Assembly (NCBI GenBank): GCA_020633975.1 | Contig: JACKCR010000002.1 | Coordinates: 2,728,001-2,792,000, forward strand | DNA: 64,000 nt | Direction of reading: 5' to 3' | From: Candidatus Eiseniibacteriota bacterium | GTDB taxonomy: Bacteria > Eisenbacteria > RBG-16-71-46 > CAIMUX01 | Shown here: positions 33,323 to 42,378 of the stretch, in pieces | How the letters are laid out: each line of letters begins with the position of its first letter | Numbering within the stretch: position 1 is the stretch's first letter | The notes under the pieces: model-generated | Databases searched by the model: none | The model's input: only the letters and a program-made list of their open reading frames with translations | Told to the model about the DNA's origin: nothing | Translations under genes and position numbers: made by a program

Positions 33323-35083
33323 ATGCCGCAAGACGAAACTCTTCTCATCGGCGCCGACCGGTCCGACACGTCGCTCCGCGGTGCGTCGAGCTTCAGCGAC
33401 CTCACGCCGGAGATCCAGGCGCAGATGTACCGCCGGCTTGGCGGGCTCGGCCTCATCTACGCTGGCGCATGGACCGCGAACTTCCTCTACTTCCGGTTCT
33501 CGGCCCAGGCGTTCGGGGCCTCCGGACGCGCCGCCTTTTGGTACACCACGACCGCGATCTGCGTGCTCGCTGGGATTGCCGTCTATGTTTCGTGTCGAGG
33601 ACGCAAGATCCCGCCTCGCCACTTCAGCACCGTGGCCACTCTCTTCGAGGTGCTCGGCGGTTTCGGAATCATGGCGGGGTTCTTCGGCTTCGAGCACTTG
33701 GGAGACGTGTTCGTCCACCGCGTCGCCGCAGCCCTGGGTATCCCTCCGGAGGACATCGTCTCTCGAATCGTCTTGCCACTCGGTCGAGAGGGAATCCGCC
33801 TCCTCTACATCGACGGCGTCACCTGGGTCTCGGTCTGGCTGCTCGCCTTTCCACTCCTCATCCCCGCACCCTTGAGTCGAACGGTCCTCTCGACACTGCT
33901 GACCGCAGCGACCGTCCCTGCGATCATGTTCGCGTCGATCTGGGTCAACGGTGTTCCTCCCAACATCGAATCATGGATCGGCCCCTACATCCTCGAAGCG
34001 ACGGTCCCTACGTTCATCTGTGCCGCCATCGCGATTTTCAGCTCACGAGTCGTCTACCAGCTCACTCGGGACCTTTCGAAGGCCCGCCGCATGGGCAGCT
34101 ATCACCTCGTGGAACGGATCGGCGCAGGGGGCATGGGTGAAGTATGGAAAGCAAGGCACCGATTGCTGGCGCGCCCCGCCGCGGTGAAGCTGATCCGACC
34201 GGAGACCCTGGGCAGAGACGAAGCATCTTCGCAGACGGCGGTGCGAAGGTTCGAGCGTGAGGCCCAGGCGACCTCGGGGCTTTGCTCCCCTCACACCATC
34301 GAGCTCTACGACTTCGGCATCGCGGAGGATGGGACCTTCTACTACGTGATGGAGCTGCTCGATGGGATCGACCTGAAGAGCCTGATCGAGAGACAAGGCC
34401 CGATCCCTCCGGAGCGCGTCGTCCACGTGTTGCGTCAGGTGTGCCACTCGCTCCACGACGCGCATCGTCGAGGTATCGTCCACCGAGACATCAAGCCTGC
34501 GAACATCTACCTCTGCCGGTACGGGGCCGACCTCGACTTCGTCAAGGTCTTGGACTTCGGCCTCGTGAAGAACGCCGGCGAAGTCACGAAGTTCGAGACG
34601 CAACTCACATTCGACGGGATGGTCTGCGGAACGCCGGGGTTCATGGCACCGGAGGCGGTGACGGGAAGCGAGACCGTGAACCCGGCCTCCGACATCTACG
34701 CACTCGGATGCGTTGGATACTGGCTCCTGACCGGTCAGCTCGTGTTCGAAGGCGACTCGTTCATGGACATCGTCGTCAAGCACGCGAAGGACGATCCGAT
34801 TCCCCCGTCGAAGCGGACGGAGACCCTGGTCCCGCCCGAACTCGAGGAGATCATCCTGCGCTGCCTCGAGAAACGCCCCGCCGACCGTCCGTCGGGAGCG
34901 CGTGAGCTGGGTAGGTTGCTCGAGCGTTGCGCGGAATCGCTGCCCGAGTGGAGTGAAGCGCGGGCAGAGGGCTGGTGGGAGACTCACCTTCCGGCGAAAG
35001 CGGACGACGTAGACGCTGGCGAAGCAGAACCCGGCGAAGCGGAACGCGGGACCGCGGTGCTGCCTGCACCGCCGGGCACATAG
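33323..35083 (+). CDS. Membrane-anchored Ser/Thr protein kinase with N-terminal multi-helix domain
   Basis: This 586-residue protein couples an N-terminal membrane domain to a C-terminal kinase. Residues ~30-235 hold about six hydrophobic helices (LIYAGAWTANFLYF; TTTAICVLAGIAVYVSC; GGFGIMAGFFGF; GVTWVSVWLLAFPLLI; TVLSTLLTAATVPAIM; ILEATVPTFICAAIAIF). The kinase begins at ~257: YHLVERIGAGGMGEVWKA, AAVKLIRPE, MELLDGIDLKSLIERQG, HRDIKPANIYL, VLDFGLVKN, GTPGFMAPEAV. All Hanks-type catalytic residues are intact. This is the reverse of the usual Hanks kinase order, where the kinase comes first. The ATG at 33323 follows GGAAGGGCCGAGA; the ATG at 33275 is an alternative. The acidic tail (GEAEPGEAERG) has no domain. 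The signal sensed is unknown. Confidence 0.93.
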   Translation: MPQDETLLIGADRSDTSLRGASSFSDLTPEIQAQMYRRLGGLGLIYAGAWTANFLYFRFSAQAFGASGRAAFWYTTTAICVLAGIAVYVSCRGRKIPPRHFSTVATLFEVLGGFGIMAGFFGFEHLGDVFVHRVAAALGIPPEDIVSRIVLPLGREGIRLLYIDGVTWVSVWLLAFPLLIPAPLSRTVLSTLLTAATVPAIMFASIWVNGVPPNIESWIGPYILEATVPTFICAAIAIFSSRVVYQLTRDLSKARRMGSYHLVERIGAGGMGEVWKARHRLLARPAAVKLIRPETLGRDEASSQTAVRRFEREAQATSGLCSPHTIELYDFGIAEDGTFYYVMELLDGIDLKSLIERQGPIPPERVVHVLRQVCHSLHDAHRRGIVHRDIKPANIYLCRYGADLDFVKVLDFGLVKNAGEVTKFETQLTFDGMVCGTPGFMAPEAVTGSETVNPASDIYALGCVGYWLLTGQLVFEGDSFMDIVVKHAKDDPIPPSKRTETLVPPELEEIILRCLEKRPADRPSGARELGRLLERCAESLPEWSEARAEGWWETHLPAKADDVDAGEAEPGEAERGTAVLPAPPGT

Positions 35084-35166
35084 CCCTCGCGGCCTGTTGC
35101 GGAGTGTTCATCGGCCTGCTCCGCACCCTGCTACCTTCCAGGCCTTCCGCCCCGCGAGCCCTCCGC

Positions 35167-36153
35167 TCAGCGGATCCGAACGTCGAAGAGGATCGCCCAG
35201 ACTCGGTCGGCCGGGACATCCACCTGCGCATTGGCGACGTTCTGATTGCCGGCGTCGATCCGCTGCGAACCCCCGGTGTAGCTGACACCGTCTCCATCCA
35301 CCGCGTCCGTTCCTGGGAACTGCGCGGCAACGCTGGCGTAGATCGCGGCTTCTCGTCGGGAGTGGTGCAGCCATCCACGGAGCATGCCGACACGGAGGTG
35401 TCGGTTCGAATCGTCCCTGGAACGTACTCGAAGCCAGGATCCAGGATGTCTTCGACGGAGAGATCCGTGAACGCCCCACCCCAGTTGTTCACGTAGAGAA
35501 GGAAACGAACGACAGCGCCCTTTGCTGCGGAGGCACCGCTCGTGAGCGGCGTGCCATCCGCCGAGAAGGTTCGCTTCACGATGGTGTGCTGATCGATTGG
35601 CGCGACCCCGCTGAACTCGGAAGTGTTGCCGCCGGCATCAGTCGCCGTAGCCGTGATGAGGTCGGACGTCGTGAGCCAGGCAGGTGCGGCGCCGCTCACG
35701 ATGAAGCGATTGGTGTCGTCCGCTCCCAGGAGCAGGCCGTTGATTGCACCAGGACCGTAGCTTCCCGTGCCGCTGTCGAGGTCGTTCCCGCTCCCCTCCA
35801 CCGACGAGAACACGAACCGCTCGCCCTCGCCGAATCCGGTGGCGTCCCCGTCGGACGTGAAGAACTCGAGCGCGGTTCCGGGGCCGGCGAACCCTCGCAC
35901 GGAAACCGTGGATCCCGCCTTCAGAACCTGAAGGATCACCGGGTAGTTGTGGAGTCCATTTCCTCCGGTATCCGCGTCGAGTGAGTCGTTGAGCGTGGGG
36001 CGCGCCCGTCGCCCCGACCTCCGAGCCCTGGATGGCGATCGGCTTCCGGTAGGTCCAATCGGAGTCATACCAACCCTGAGCCAGCGCCTGGACTGGAACC
36101 AGGATCACCGCACCGAGGCCAAGGAGTGGGAGGGCCACTCGTCCATGTCGCAT
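35167..36153 (-). pseudogene. Broken secreted-protein gene (DUF2341/CSLREA-like pieces, at least two frameshifts)
   Basis: Three reading frames on the minus strand together read as parts of one secreted protein. From the ATG at 36153 a signal peptide (PLLGLGAVILVPVQALA) leads into GWYDSDWTYRKPIAIQGSEV, typical of DUF2341 domains. At ~36000, around a GGGCGCGCCCC stretch, the protein moves to the next frame, RPTLNDSLDADTGGNGLHNY, text typical of long CSLREA/beta-solenoid proteins, and continues to CSVDGCTTPDE. Near 35340 the frame shifts again to REAAIYASVAAQFPGTDAVD and ends with VPADRVWAILFDVRIR at a stop at 35167. The jump from a DUF2341 start to late solenoid text also suggests a large internal deletion. 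Sequencing error could explain one shift but hardly the deletion. Confidence 0.75.
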
Positions 36154-36372
36154 CGCTCTGTCCAACTCCGTCCTTGGCGGCCCAACCCAAGAACACGCAC
36201 CACGACGGGCGACCCACCGACCGTCCGGCTTCCGAGGCCGTTCCCTGGCCTTTCGGGTTAGGTCTTGGCCGTGGCGTCGGCCCGAGGCCCACGGCCCAGC
36301 GAACTGCCCGCCGAGTAGTTTGAGGGTTCGCGGGGACCACGACAAGCTCCGGATCGGCCGGCCAAGGAGCCG

Positions 36373-39075
36373 TCACGCGGCAGAGGAACGGCGTCTGGAG
36401 GGGATCCACGTCTCCAGGACTCTGAGGAGTTCCGCCCGCCCCACCGGCTTGTCCACGTGATCATTCATACCGGCAGCGAGGCTCCGCTCCCGATCGCTCT
36501 GCATCGCGTGGGCCGTCATGGCAACCACGGGGATCCCATGGTCGAGGACGGAAGATCGCCGGTCGCGTATCCGCCGCGTCGCTTCGTAGCCGTCGAGCAC
36601 AGGCATCTGACAGTCCATGAACACCAGATCGAACGCCCGAGCGCCGAGCGCATCGACCGCCTCGGCCCCGTTCTCCACCATCTCGATCTCGAGCCCGAAC
36701 TTCCGGAGAAGCCCCTGGGCCACGAGCTGGTTCACCCGGTTGTCCTCCACGATCAGCACTCTGGCATCGAACTGCGGAACCTCTGGCTCACCCGACTTCG
36801 GCTGAGAGACGTCGTCGAGGCCCCCCGCCTGCGAAACCTGGAGCAATGCACGTAGGAGTTCGCTCTGGTGGATCGGCTTGGCGTGGTAGCCATGGAATCG
36901 CGTCGTCCGCAGACTGTCTGCGCCGTCACTCCACACACGCCGCGTGAGCAGAATCACGCGAGTCGCGTCATGGGTAGGACTCTGTACCACCTCACATGCA
37001 AGCGGAACGCCATCCGTTCCGGGCACGCGCTCGTCGAGCAACGCTAGAGCGTAGGGATGCCCAGAGTCCACCCCGTCACGCAGCGAGGCAAGTGCGGCGG
37101 TAGAATCATCGAAGCAAGAGTGCTCGACGCCGTATGAAGAAAGGAGATCACCCAGCAACGTCCGGGATCCTGCGTCATGGTCGGCGATCAAGACTCGCTG
37201 CAACCGCAGCTGAGAAACATCGAGAGGCCGGCTCGGGCAATCGGCGGAAGCAAGCATCAGGGTGAACCAGAAGCACGCTCCCCGGCCTGGTGCACTCTTC
37301 ACGCCGATCTCTCCACCCATGAGTTCCACCAACTGCTTGCTGATAGCGAGCCCCAGCCCGGTTCCCCCGAACTTCCGAGTCGTCGAGCTGTCTCCCTGCG
37401 TGAACCGGTCGAAGAGGTCCCTCTGCTCGTCGGCGGAGAGTCCAACCCCGGTGTCGGACACCTCGAACTTCAGGACGGCTCGACCGTTCTGCTCCTCGAT
37501 CCGTTCGTATCGGACGGAGACTTGGCCCGTCGCGGTGAACTTGATCGCATTCCCGACCAGATTGACGAGGATCTGACGGATCCGGTCGGGATCGCCTCGA
37601 TACCAATCGGGCCGAGTCACATTCGCGGGACAGATCAGCTCGAGCCCCTTCTCTTCAGCTCGGAACGTCATGACGGACGCGAAGTGAGGTAGGAACTCGG
37701 CGAGATCGAACTCGACTTCGTCGAGGTCGAGTCGTCCCGCCTCGATCTTCGAGAAGTCCAGGATGTCGTTGATGATGCCGAGGAGGGACTCTGCGCTGTG
37801 TTTGACCGTGAGGGCGCGGGCGCGTTGATCCTCGTCGAGAGCACCCTCGAGCATCAGGTTCGTCATCCCGAGTACGCCGTTCATCGGGGTTCGGATCTCG
37901 TGGCTCATGTTGGCCAGGAAGTCGCCCTTCGCACGGTTGGCGGACTCGGCAGCATCCCTCGCGTTTTCCAGGGCGATCTCCGCCAGCTTCCGGTCGGTGA
38001 CATCGAGCACCGTGCCGTTCGACCGGATCGGCTTTCCATCGGCGTCGTAGGTCGTTTCACCTCGTTCGTGAACGTGCTTGATCCGACCATCCTTCATGAG
38101 GAGGCGATGCTCCAGATCGTACGCGGTCCGGTCCCGAACGGATTCCTGAAAGGCCCGGTCTACGGTTGCGCGGTCGTCTGGATGGATCGTCTCGACAAAC
38201 GCATCGTAGGAAGCGCCGAACTCCCGCGGATCGATCTCGAAGATCCTATAGACTTCGTCGGACCAACGTAGGTCGCCCGTAGTGAGGTCGAGATCCCAGC
38301 TTCCCAAGTGGGCGATCTGCTGGGCCTGAGCCAACGACCGCTCTCTCTGTTCCAGCTCCGCCGTCGCGTTCTTCTCCTTCGTGATGTCACGAGCAACGGC
38401 GTGGAGGAGCGGTTCTCCACCCTGCTTGATGGCGGACAGCGTGACCTCGGCCCAGAAGGTGCTGCCGTCCGCACGCTGATGCACCCACTCGAAGCGATGG
38501 TTCCCCACGTCGACGGCGATCTTCATCGCCTCCTCAGCTGCAGAGAACGAATCTCTCCCGTCGGGCTGCTGAGGCGGTGAGATCTCGGCCGGGTGCAGGT
38601 CGAGGAACGCGGCCGATCCTTGGTAGCCAAGCTCGAGGACGGCCGCCAGGTTGCACTCCACGAATCGGCCGCTTCTCAAGGTCCACGACGGATCGGGAGA
38701 AGACTCGAACAGGCCACGGAAACTCGCCTCCGACTCCATCGAGCGGCGGGTAGCCGCGAGGATCTCTCGGTTCTTCTTGAGAGCGATGACTAGAGCAGAC
38801 AGGAGACCAACGATCAGAAAGCTCACGACCACGTACAGCCACTCGTGATCGATCTCCCGAACGTAGCTCGCCTCGGGGAGGCCATCGAGGGCCCGAACGA
38901 CGCGACTCGGAAGCGTCGCGCTCTCTCCTCCCTGGATGACCGCGGGGGTAGTCGAGAGGAGAACTGCGCTCCAGCCACGATTCAGGATGGACCACAGCAC
39001 CGAAGGTGACTTCTGAAGTCGTCGGCGCCGCGTCCTCACATCTCGTTTGGTCGGTAGCATCCCGCGTCGTCTCAT
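36373..39075 (-). CDS. Hybrid sensor histidine kinase (TM-PAS-PAS-HisKA-HATPase-REC-REC)
   Basis: This 900-residue inner-membrane kinase starts with one or two hydrophobic segments (~30-47 and ~79-98, [20 protein letters not shown]). PAS domains are at ~112-235 and ~245-375 (each ending in a PAC-like DITKEKN or DVTDRKLAE). HisKA has the phospho-acceptor His392 in [15 protein letters not shown], and the ATPase boxes are [26 protein letters not shown] and [17 protein letters not shown]1 (~610-735) has the acceptor Asp in [12 protein letters not shown]2 (~755-880) has [19 protein letters not shown] and the Lys in HVDKPVG. No HPt domain is present, so a separate phosphotransfer protein is expected. 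A GGDEF-EAL protein gene diverges from it and may share the pathway. Confidence 0.95.
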   Translation of the reverse strand: MRRRGMLPTKRDVRTRRRRLQKSPSVLWSILNRGWSAVLLSTTPAVIQGGESATLPSRVVRALDGLPEASYVREIDHEWLYVVVSFLIVGLLSALVIALKKNREILAATRRSMESEASFRGLFESSPDPSWTLRSGRFVECNLAAVLELGYQGSAAFLDLHPAEISPPQQPDGRDSFSAAEEAMKIAVDVGNHRFEWVHQRADGSTFWAEVTLSAIKQGGEPLLHAVARDITKEKNATAELEQRERSLAQAQQIAHLGSWDLDLTTGDLRWSDEVYRIFEIDPREFGASYDAFVETIHPDDRATVDRAFQESVRDRTAYDLEHRLLMKDGRIKHVHERGETTYDADGKPIRSNGTVLDVTDRKLAEIALENARDAAESANRAKGDFLANMSHEIRTPMNGVLGMTNLMLEGALDEDQRARALTVKHSAESLLGIINDILDFSKIEAGRLDLDEVEFDLAEFLPHFASVMTFRAEEKGLELICPANVTRPDWYRGDPDRIRQILVNLVGNAIKFTATGQVSVRYERIEEQNGRAVLKFEVSDTGVGLSADEQRDLFDRFTQGDSSTTRKFGGTGLGLAISKQLVELMGGEIGVKSAPGRGACFWFTLMLASADCPSRPLDVSQLRLQRVLIADHDAGSRTLLGDLLSSYGVEHSCFDDSTAALASLRDGVDSGHPYALALLDERVPGTDGVPLACEVVQSPTHDATRVILLTRRVWSDGADSLRTTRFHGYHAKPIHQSELLRALLQVSQAGGLDDVSQPKSGEPEVPQFDARVLIVEDNRVNQLVAQGLLRKFGLEIEMVENGAEAVDALGARAFDLVFMDCQMPVLDGYEATRRIRDRRSSVLDHGIPVVAMTAHAMQSDRERSLAAGMNDHVDKPVGRAELLRVLETWIPSRRRSSAA

Positions 39076-39189
39076 ACCTTCGGGCTAGCCGCTCGGTCGC
39101 AGAGTGAGCTACGAATCCCTTGATCCGATATCGGCCGGGCACGAACGCATGATGACGATCGCCCGCCACGTTTGGAGGGATCCCCCTCA

Positions 39190-39215
39190 GTTGGGCCTGG
39201 GGCATTTGGCCCAAC
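39190..39215. promoter_or_regulatory. Inverted repeat between the divergent signalling genes
   Basis: GTTGGGCC (39190-39197) and GGCCCAAC (39208-39215) form a perfect 8-bp inverted repeat with a 10-base centre, in the 276-base space between the histidine kinase and GGDEF-EAL genes. It is symmetric and could control either direction. Confidence 0.5.
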
Positions 39216-39351
39216 CTCTCGGCCGCGGGGTACCCAACGGTACGGTCCTGTGGTAGGCTCCACGCGTCGAGGTGGGTCCAAGCCCTTGTGACTCTGGTAG
39301 CTTTGCGCCGTCTGCCTCGCCCCGCACTGCATGGAAGCAGGCGGAGGGAAC

Positions 39352-42339
39352 ATGTTCGAGGAACGAGAGACGCAGGTCCTCCTTCTCGTCGTCGGCCCTA
39401 CTGGGTCCCGAACCTCACCCCTTGCTCGACACCTCAAAGGCCACGACCTCACGATCGCCGATCTCACTGGCGTCCGCGAAGCCCTGCTCCCGCGCATGAT
39501 CGATTTGGCCCTGATCGACCTGGCTTCAGCCGACACAGAACTCGCCGGCGAGACGTGCAGAGCGTGCCGGGTCCTTCGCTCCGACGAACACGCTGCCTTC
39601 GTTCCGATCCTAGCCGTCGTCGACGACGAACAGTCGGTCGATCGCGTACTCGACGCGGGTGCGAACCTCTGCATGACAAGGCCGCTCCGTCGGGGTGACG
39701 TCTTGGCGGCCGTCCACGGCCTGCTCGCCCAGACTCCTCAGGCACTCCGCTTTCGCGATCTCGAGTCGCGGCTCTCTCGTGTGTCCGGGGAGCTCCGCGC
39801 TAGCGAAGACCGGTACCGTCTCGCAATGGAACTCTCCTTCGATGGGGCTTGGGATTGGAACCTGAGGACAGACGAGGTTCAGTGGGGTCCATGCAGTGCT
39901 CGATTCGAGGGCGACGGTCTCCCCCCTACCACCCACCGGGACTGGGCGGACCTCATTCATCCGGACGACCGTTCCTCCGCCCTCGAATCGCTCCGGCAGC
40001 ACCTCGACGGACGTAGCGAAACCTGGGTCTGCGAGTATCGACTCCTGCTCGCAGACGGATCGTGGGCCTGGATGGAGGGTCGAGGCCGCGTCGTCAGCCG
40101 AACCCCGGATGGCGCGCCCGACCGGATGATCGGGACCTTCACGGACATCAGCGAACGCAAGACGCTCGAGGAGCTCACACAGCTTCGCCACGACCTCACG
40201 GACGTGGCGTTCTACCAGGATCTGAACGCCGTGATGCGAACCGCCCTCGACAGGGCTGAGCAGCTGACCGAAAGCCGGATCGGCTTCTACCACTTCGTGG
40301 ACGTCCGTGAGAAGGCCGTATCCCTCCAGGTATGGTCGACCCGGACGATGCGCGAGATGTGCTCGGTCGACGAGAACGAAACCCACTACCCGCTCGACCA
40401 GGCGGGAGTGTGGGTCGACGCAATTCACCGCCGTCAGGCCGTGATCCACGACGACTACGAGAGCCTCCCCCACAAGAAAGGAATGCCTCCGGGCCATCCG
40501 CCGGTGACGCGAGAGCTGACAGTTCCAGTCTTCCGTGATGGGGAGATCGTGGCATTGCTCGGACTCGGGAACAAGGGCCGGCCCTACGACGAGCGCGATC
40601 AGGAAGTCACGGGACGGATCGCGGACATGACGTACGAGTTCGTCGAACGGAAGCGTTCGGAAGATCAGGTACGCTTCATGGCCTTCAACGATACGTTGAC
40701 TGGCCTACCGAACCGTGAGCTCCTGCACGACAGACTCCAGCAAGCGATCGCGAGTTCTCGCCGAACCGGCCAGATCATCGGCATTTGCTACCTAGACCTC
40801 GATGGATTCAAACCTATCAACGATCGCTTCGGCCACGAGGCCGGCGACGCCGTTCTCGTTCGGATCACGAAGCGACTCGTACAGGTATTGCGCGAAGGGG
40901 ACACACTCGCACGGGTCGGAGGCGATGAGTTCGCACTCATTCTCACCGACCTGAACGACATCCTCGACGGCGAACGGATCACCACTCGCCTTCTCCATTC
41001 CATCCGTGAACCTGTCCCCGTGGGCAGCCACGAAGTCTCGGTGACGGGGAGCATCGGAGTCACCTACTTCCCATCCGACGATTCGGATCCGATCACACTA
41101 CTTCGTCATGCGGACAAGGCGATGTACAGGGCCAAGGCGACCGGAGGAGGAGCCTCCCGCCTCTTCGACCCGGTGCAGGAGCAAGAACTCAGCCATCGAC
41201 TCGCGATGTTCCACGATCTGCAGCGGGACTTGCGGTCCGGCTGCCTAGTGCTCTACTTCCAGCCCAGAATCGATCTCCGTTCTGGGACAATCATCGGCGT
41301 GGAAGCACTTCTCCGGTGGCCGCACCTGGACCGCGGCCTACTCCTGCCACGCGCATTCCTCCACCTCGCCGAGGGGAGAGCACTGGAGTTCGAACTCGGT
41401 GAGTGGATCATCCGATCCGCGCTCGAACAGCACCTCGAGTGGGAGACGGCGGGACTGCACCTGCCAGTCAGCGTCAACATCGGCTCGAGTCAGCTCGAAC
41501 GCCCTGGCTTCTCTCGGTCACTGGAACGCCTCACCAACTCATTCTGTCCAGGTATCTCGACCCACCTCGAGCTCGAAGTCCCATGTACGGAGGGGATCGA
41601 GAGAGTGCGGTCCCTCTCCGACAACATGAGAGAATGTGCGAAGCGCGGCGTGCGCTTCTCGCTCGACGGCTACAGCGGCGGCCCGGTCTCCGCGCTCCGC
41701 TCGCTACCGTTCGACTCGGTCAAGATCCACAAGGACCACGTGAGACGATTGCTCTCCAACGCCCAAGACCTCAACGTCGTGGAACACGTGCTCGAATCGA
41801 CTGCAGTCGAGGACCGCTCGGTGGTGGCTGTGGGTGTGGAGTCCAGGGCCGAAGGGATTGTGCTCCTCATGATGGGATGCACGCTCGCTCAAGGATTCTG
41901 CATTGCTCCCCCGATGCCGGCGAATCAGGTTCCTGGCTGGGTGGCAAGATGGTCCACATCGAATCCATGGCGAGAACTCGGTGAGAAAGTGGAACGGATC
42001 GAAGGGAAACACGACTTCGGAGTCTCAGTGTTCTGCCATCGAACGTGGGTCGACCAGCTCGCCCGATCTGTTCGGGAGGAGTCGAGGGCGACGGCGCCGA
42101 ACCTCGAGGAAGCGACCGCACCCTTCCACCGGTGGTACCACGGCGTAGGCAAGGCGAGATACGGCTCCCGATCCAGCTTTGCATTCCTTCCGCCCAAGCA
42201 CGCTCGGGTCGAAGGAATCGCGAAGGAGATCCTCGAACTCGTCCATGAGTCCCAGTACGACCGGGCGCGCGAGCGGCTCGACGAACTCCTCGCAGCAAGC
42301 GAGGAGCTCGTCGCCACTCTAATGACGCTACAGCAGTAG
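39352..42339 (+). CDS. Receiver-like/PAS/GAF/GGDEF/EAL protein with degenerate EAL and CZB-like tail
   Basis: This 995-residue cytoplasmic protein has a receiver-like domain (~1-125), a PAS domain (~150-270, FDGAWDWNLRTDEVQW, ending TDISERK) and a GAF-like domain (~285-440, SRIGFYHFVDVREKAV). GGDEF follows (~450-605, LTGLPNRELLHDRLQQA; intact RVGGDEFALIL at ~521), so diguanylate cyclase activity is plausible. The EAL domain (~620-860) keeps IGVEALLRW but carries Asp772-Gly773 where DD is usual, and KIH (His793) where KID is usual. Loss of these metal ligands suggests no phosphodiesterase activity. The last ~130 residues (WYHGVGKARYGSRSSFAFLP) look like the CZB-type tail found in similar proteins, but the usual Cys is replaced. 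The ATG at 39352 has GGCGGAGGG upstream, and 39331 is an alternative. Confidence 0.9.
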   Translation: MFEERETQVLLLVVGPTGSRTSPLARHLKGHDLTIADLTGVREALLPRMIDLALIDLASADTELAGETCRACRVLRSDEHAAFVPILAVVDDEQSVDRVLDAGANLCMTRPLRRGDVLAAVHGLLAQTPQALRFRDLESRLSRVSGELRASEDRYRLAMELSFDGAWDWNLRTDEVQWGPCSARFEGDGLPPTTHRDWADLIHPDDRSSALESLRQHLDGRSETWVCEYRLLLADGSWAWMEGRGRVVSRTPDGAPDRMIGTFTDISERKTLEELTQLRHDLTDVAFYQDLNAVMRTALDRAEQLTESRIGFYHFVDVREKAVSLQVWSTRTMREMCSVDENETHYPLDQAGVWVDAIHRRQAVIHDDYESLPHKKGMPPGHPPVTRELTVPVFRDGEIVALLGLGNKGRPYDERDQEVTGRIADMTYEFVERKRSEDQVRFMAFNDTLTGLPNRELLHDRLQQAIASSRRTGQIIGICYLDLDGFKPINDRFGHEAGDAVLVRITKRLVQVLREGDTLARVGGDEFALILTDLNDILDGERITTRLLHSIREPVPVGSHEVSVTGSIGVTYFPSDDSDPITLLRHADKAMYRAKATGGGASRLFDPVQEQELSHRLAMFHDLQRDLRSGCLVLYFQPRIDLRSGTIIGVEALLRWPHLDRGLLLPRAFLHLAEGRALEFELGEWIIRSALEQHLEWETAGLHLPVSVNIGSSQLERPGFSRSLERLTNSFCPGISTHLELEVPCTEGIERVRSLSDNMRECAKRGVRFSLDGYSGGPVSALRSLPFDSVKIHKDHVRRLLSNAQDLNVVEHVLESTAVEDRSVVAVGVESRAEGIVLLMMGCTLAQGFCIAPPMPANQVPGWVARWSTSNPWRELGEKVERIEGKHDFGVSVFCHRTWVDQLARSVREESRATAPNLEEATAPFHRWYHGVGKARYGSRSSFAFLPPKHARVEGIAKEILELVHESQYDRARERLDELLAASEELVATLMTLQQ

Positions 42340-42378
42340 GGCGACAGGTAGCAGACTGCCACCCTGCAAGAGCGAGGC

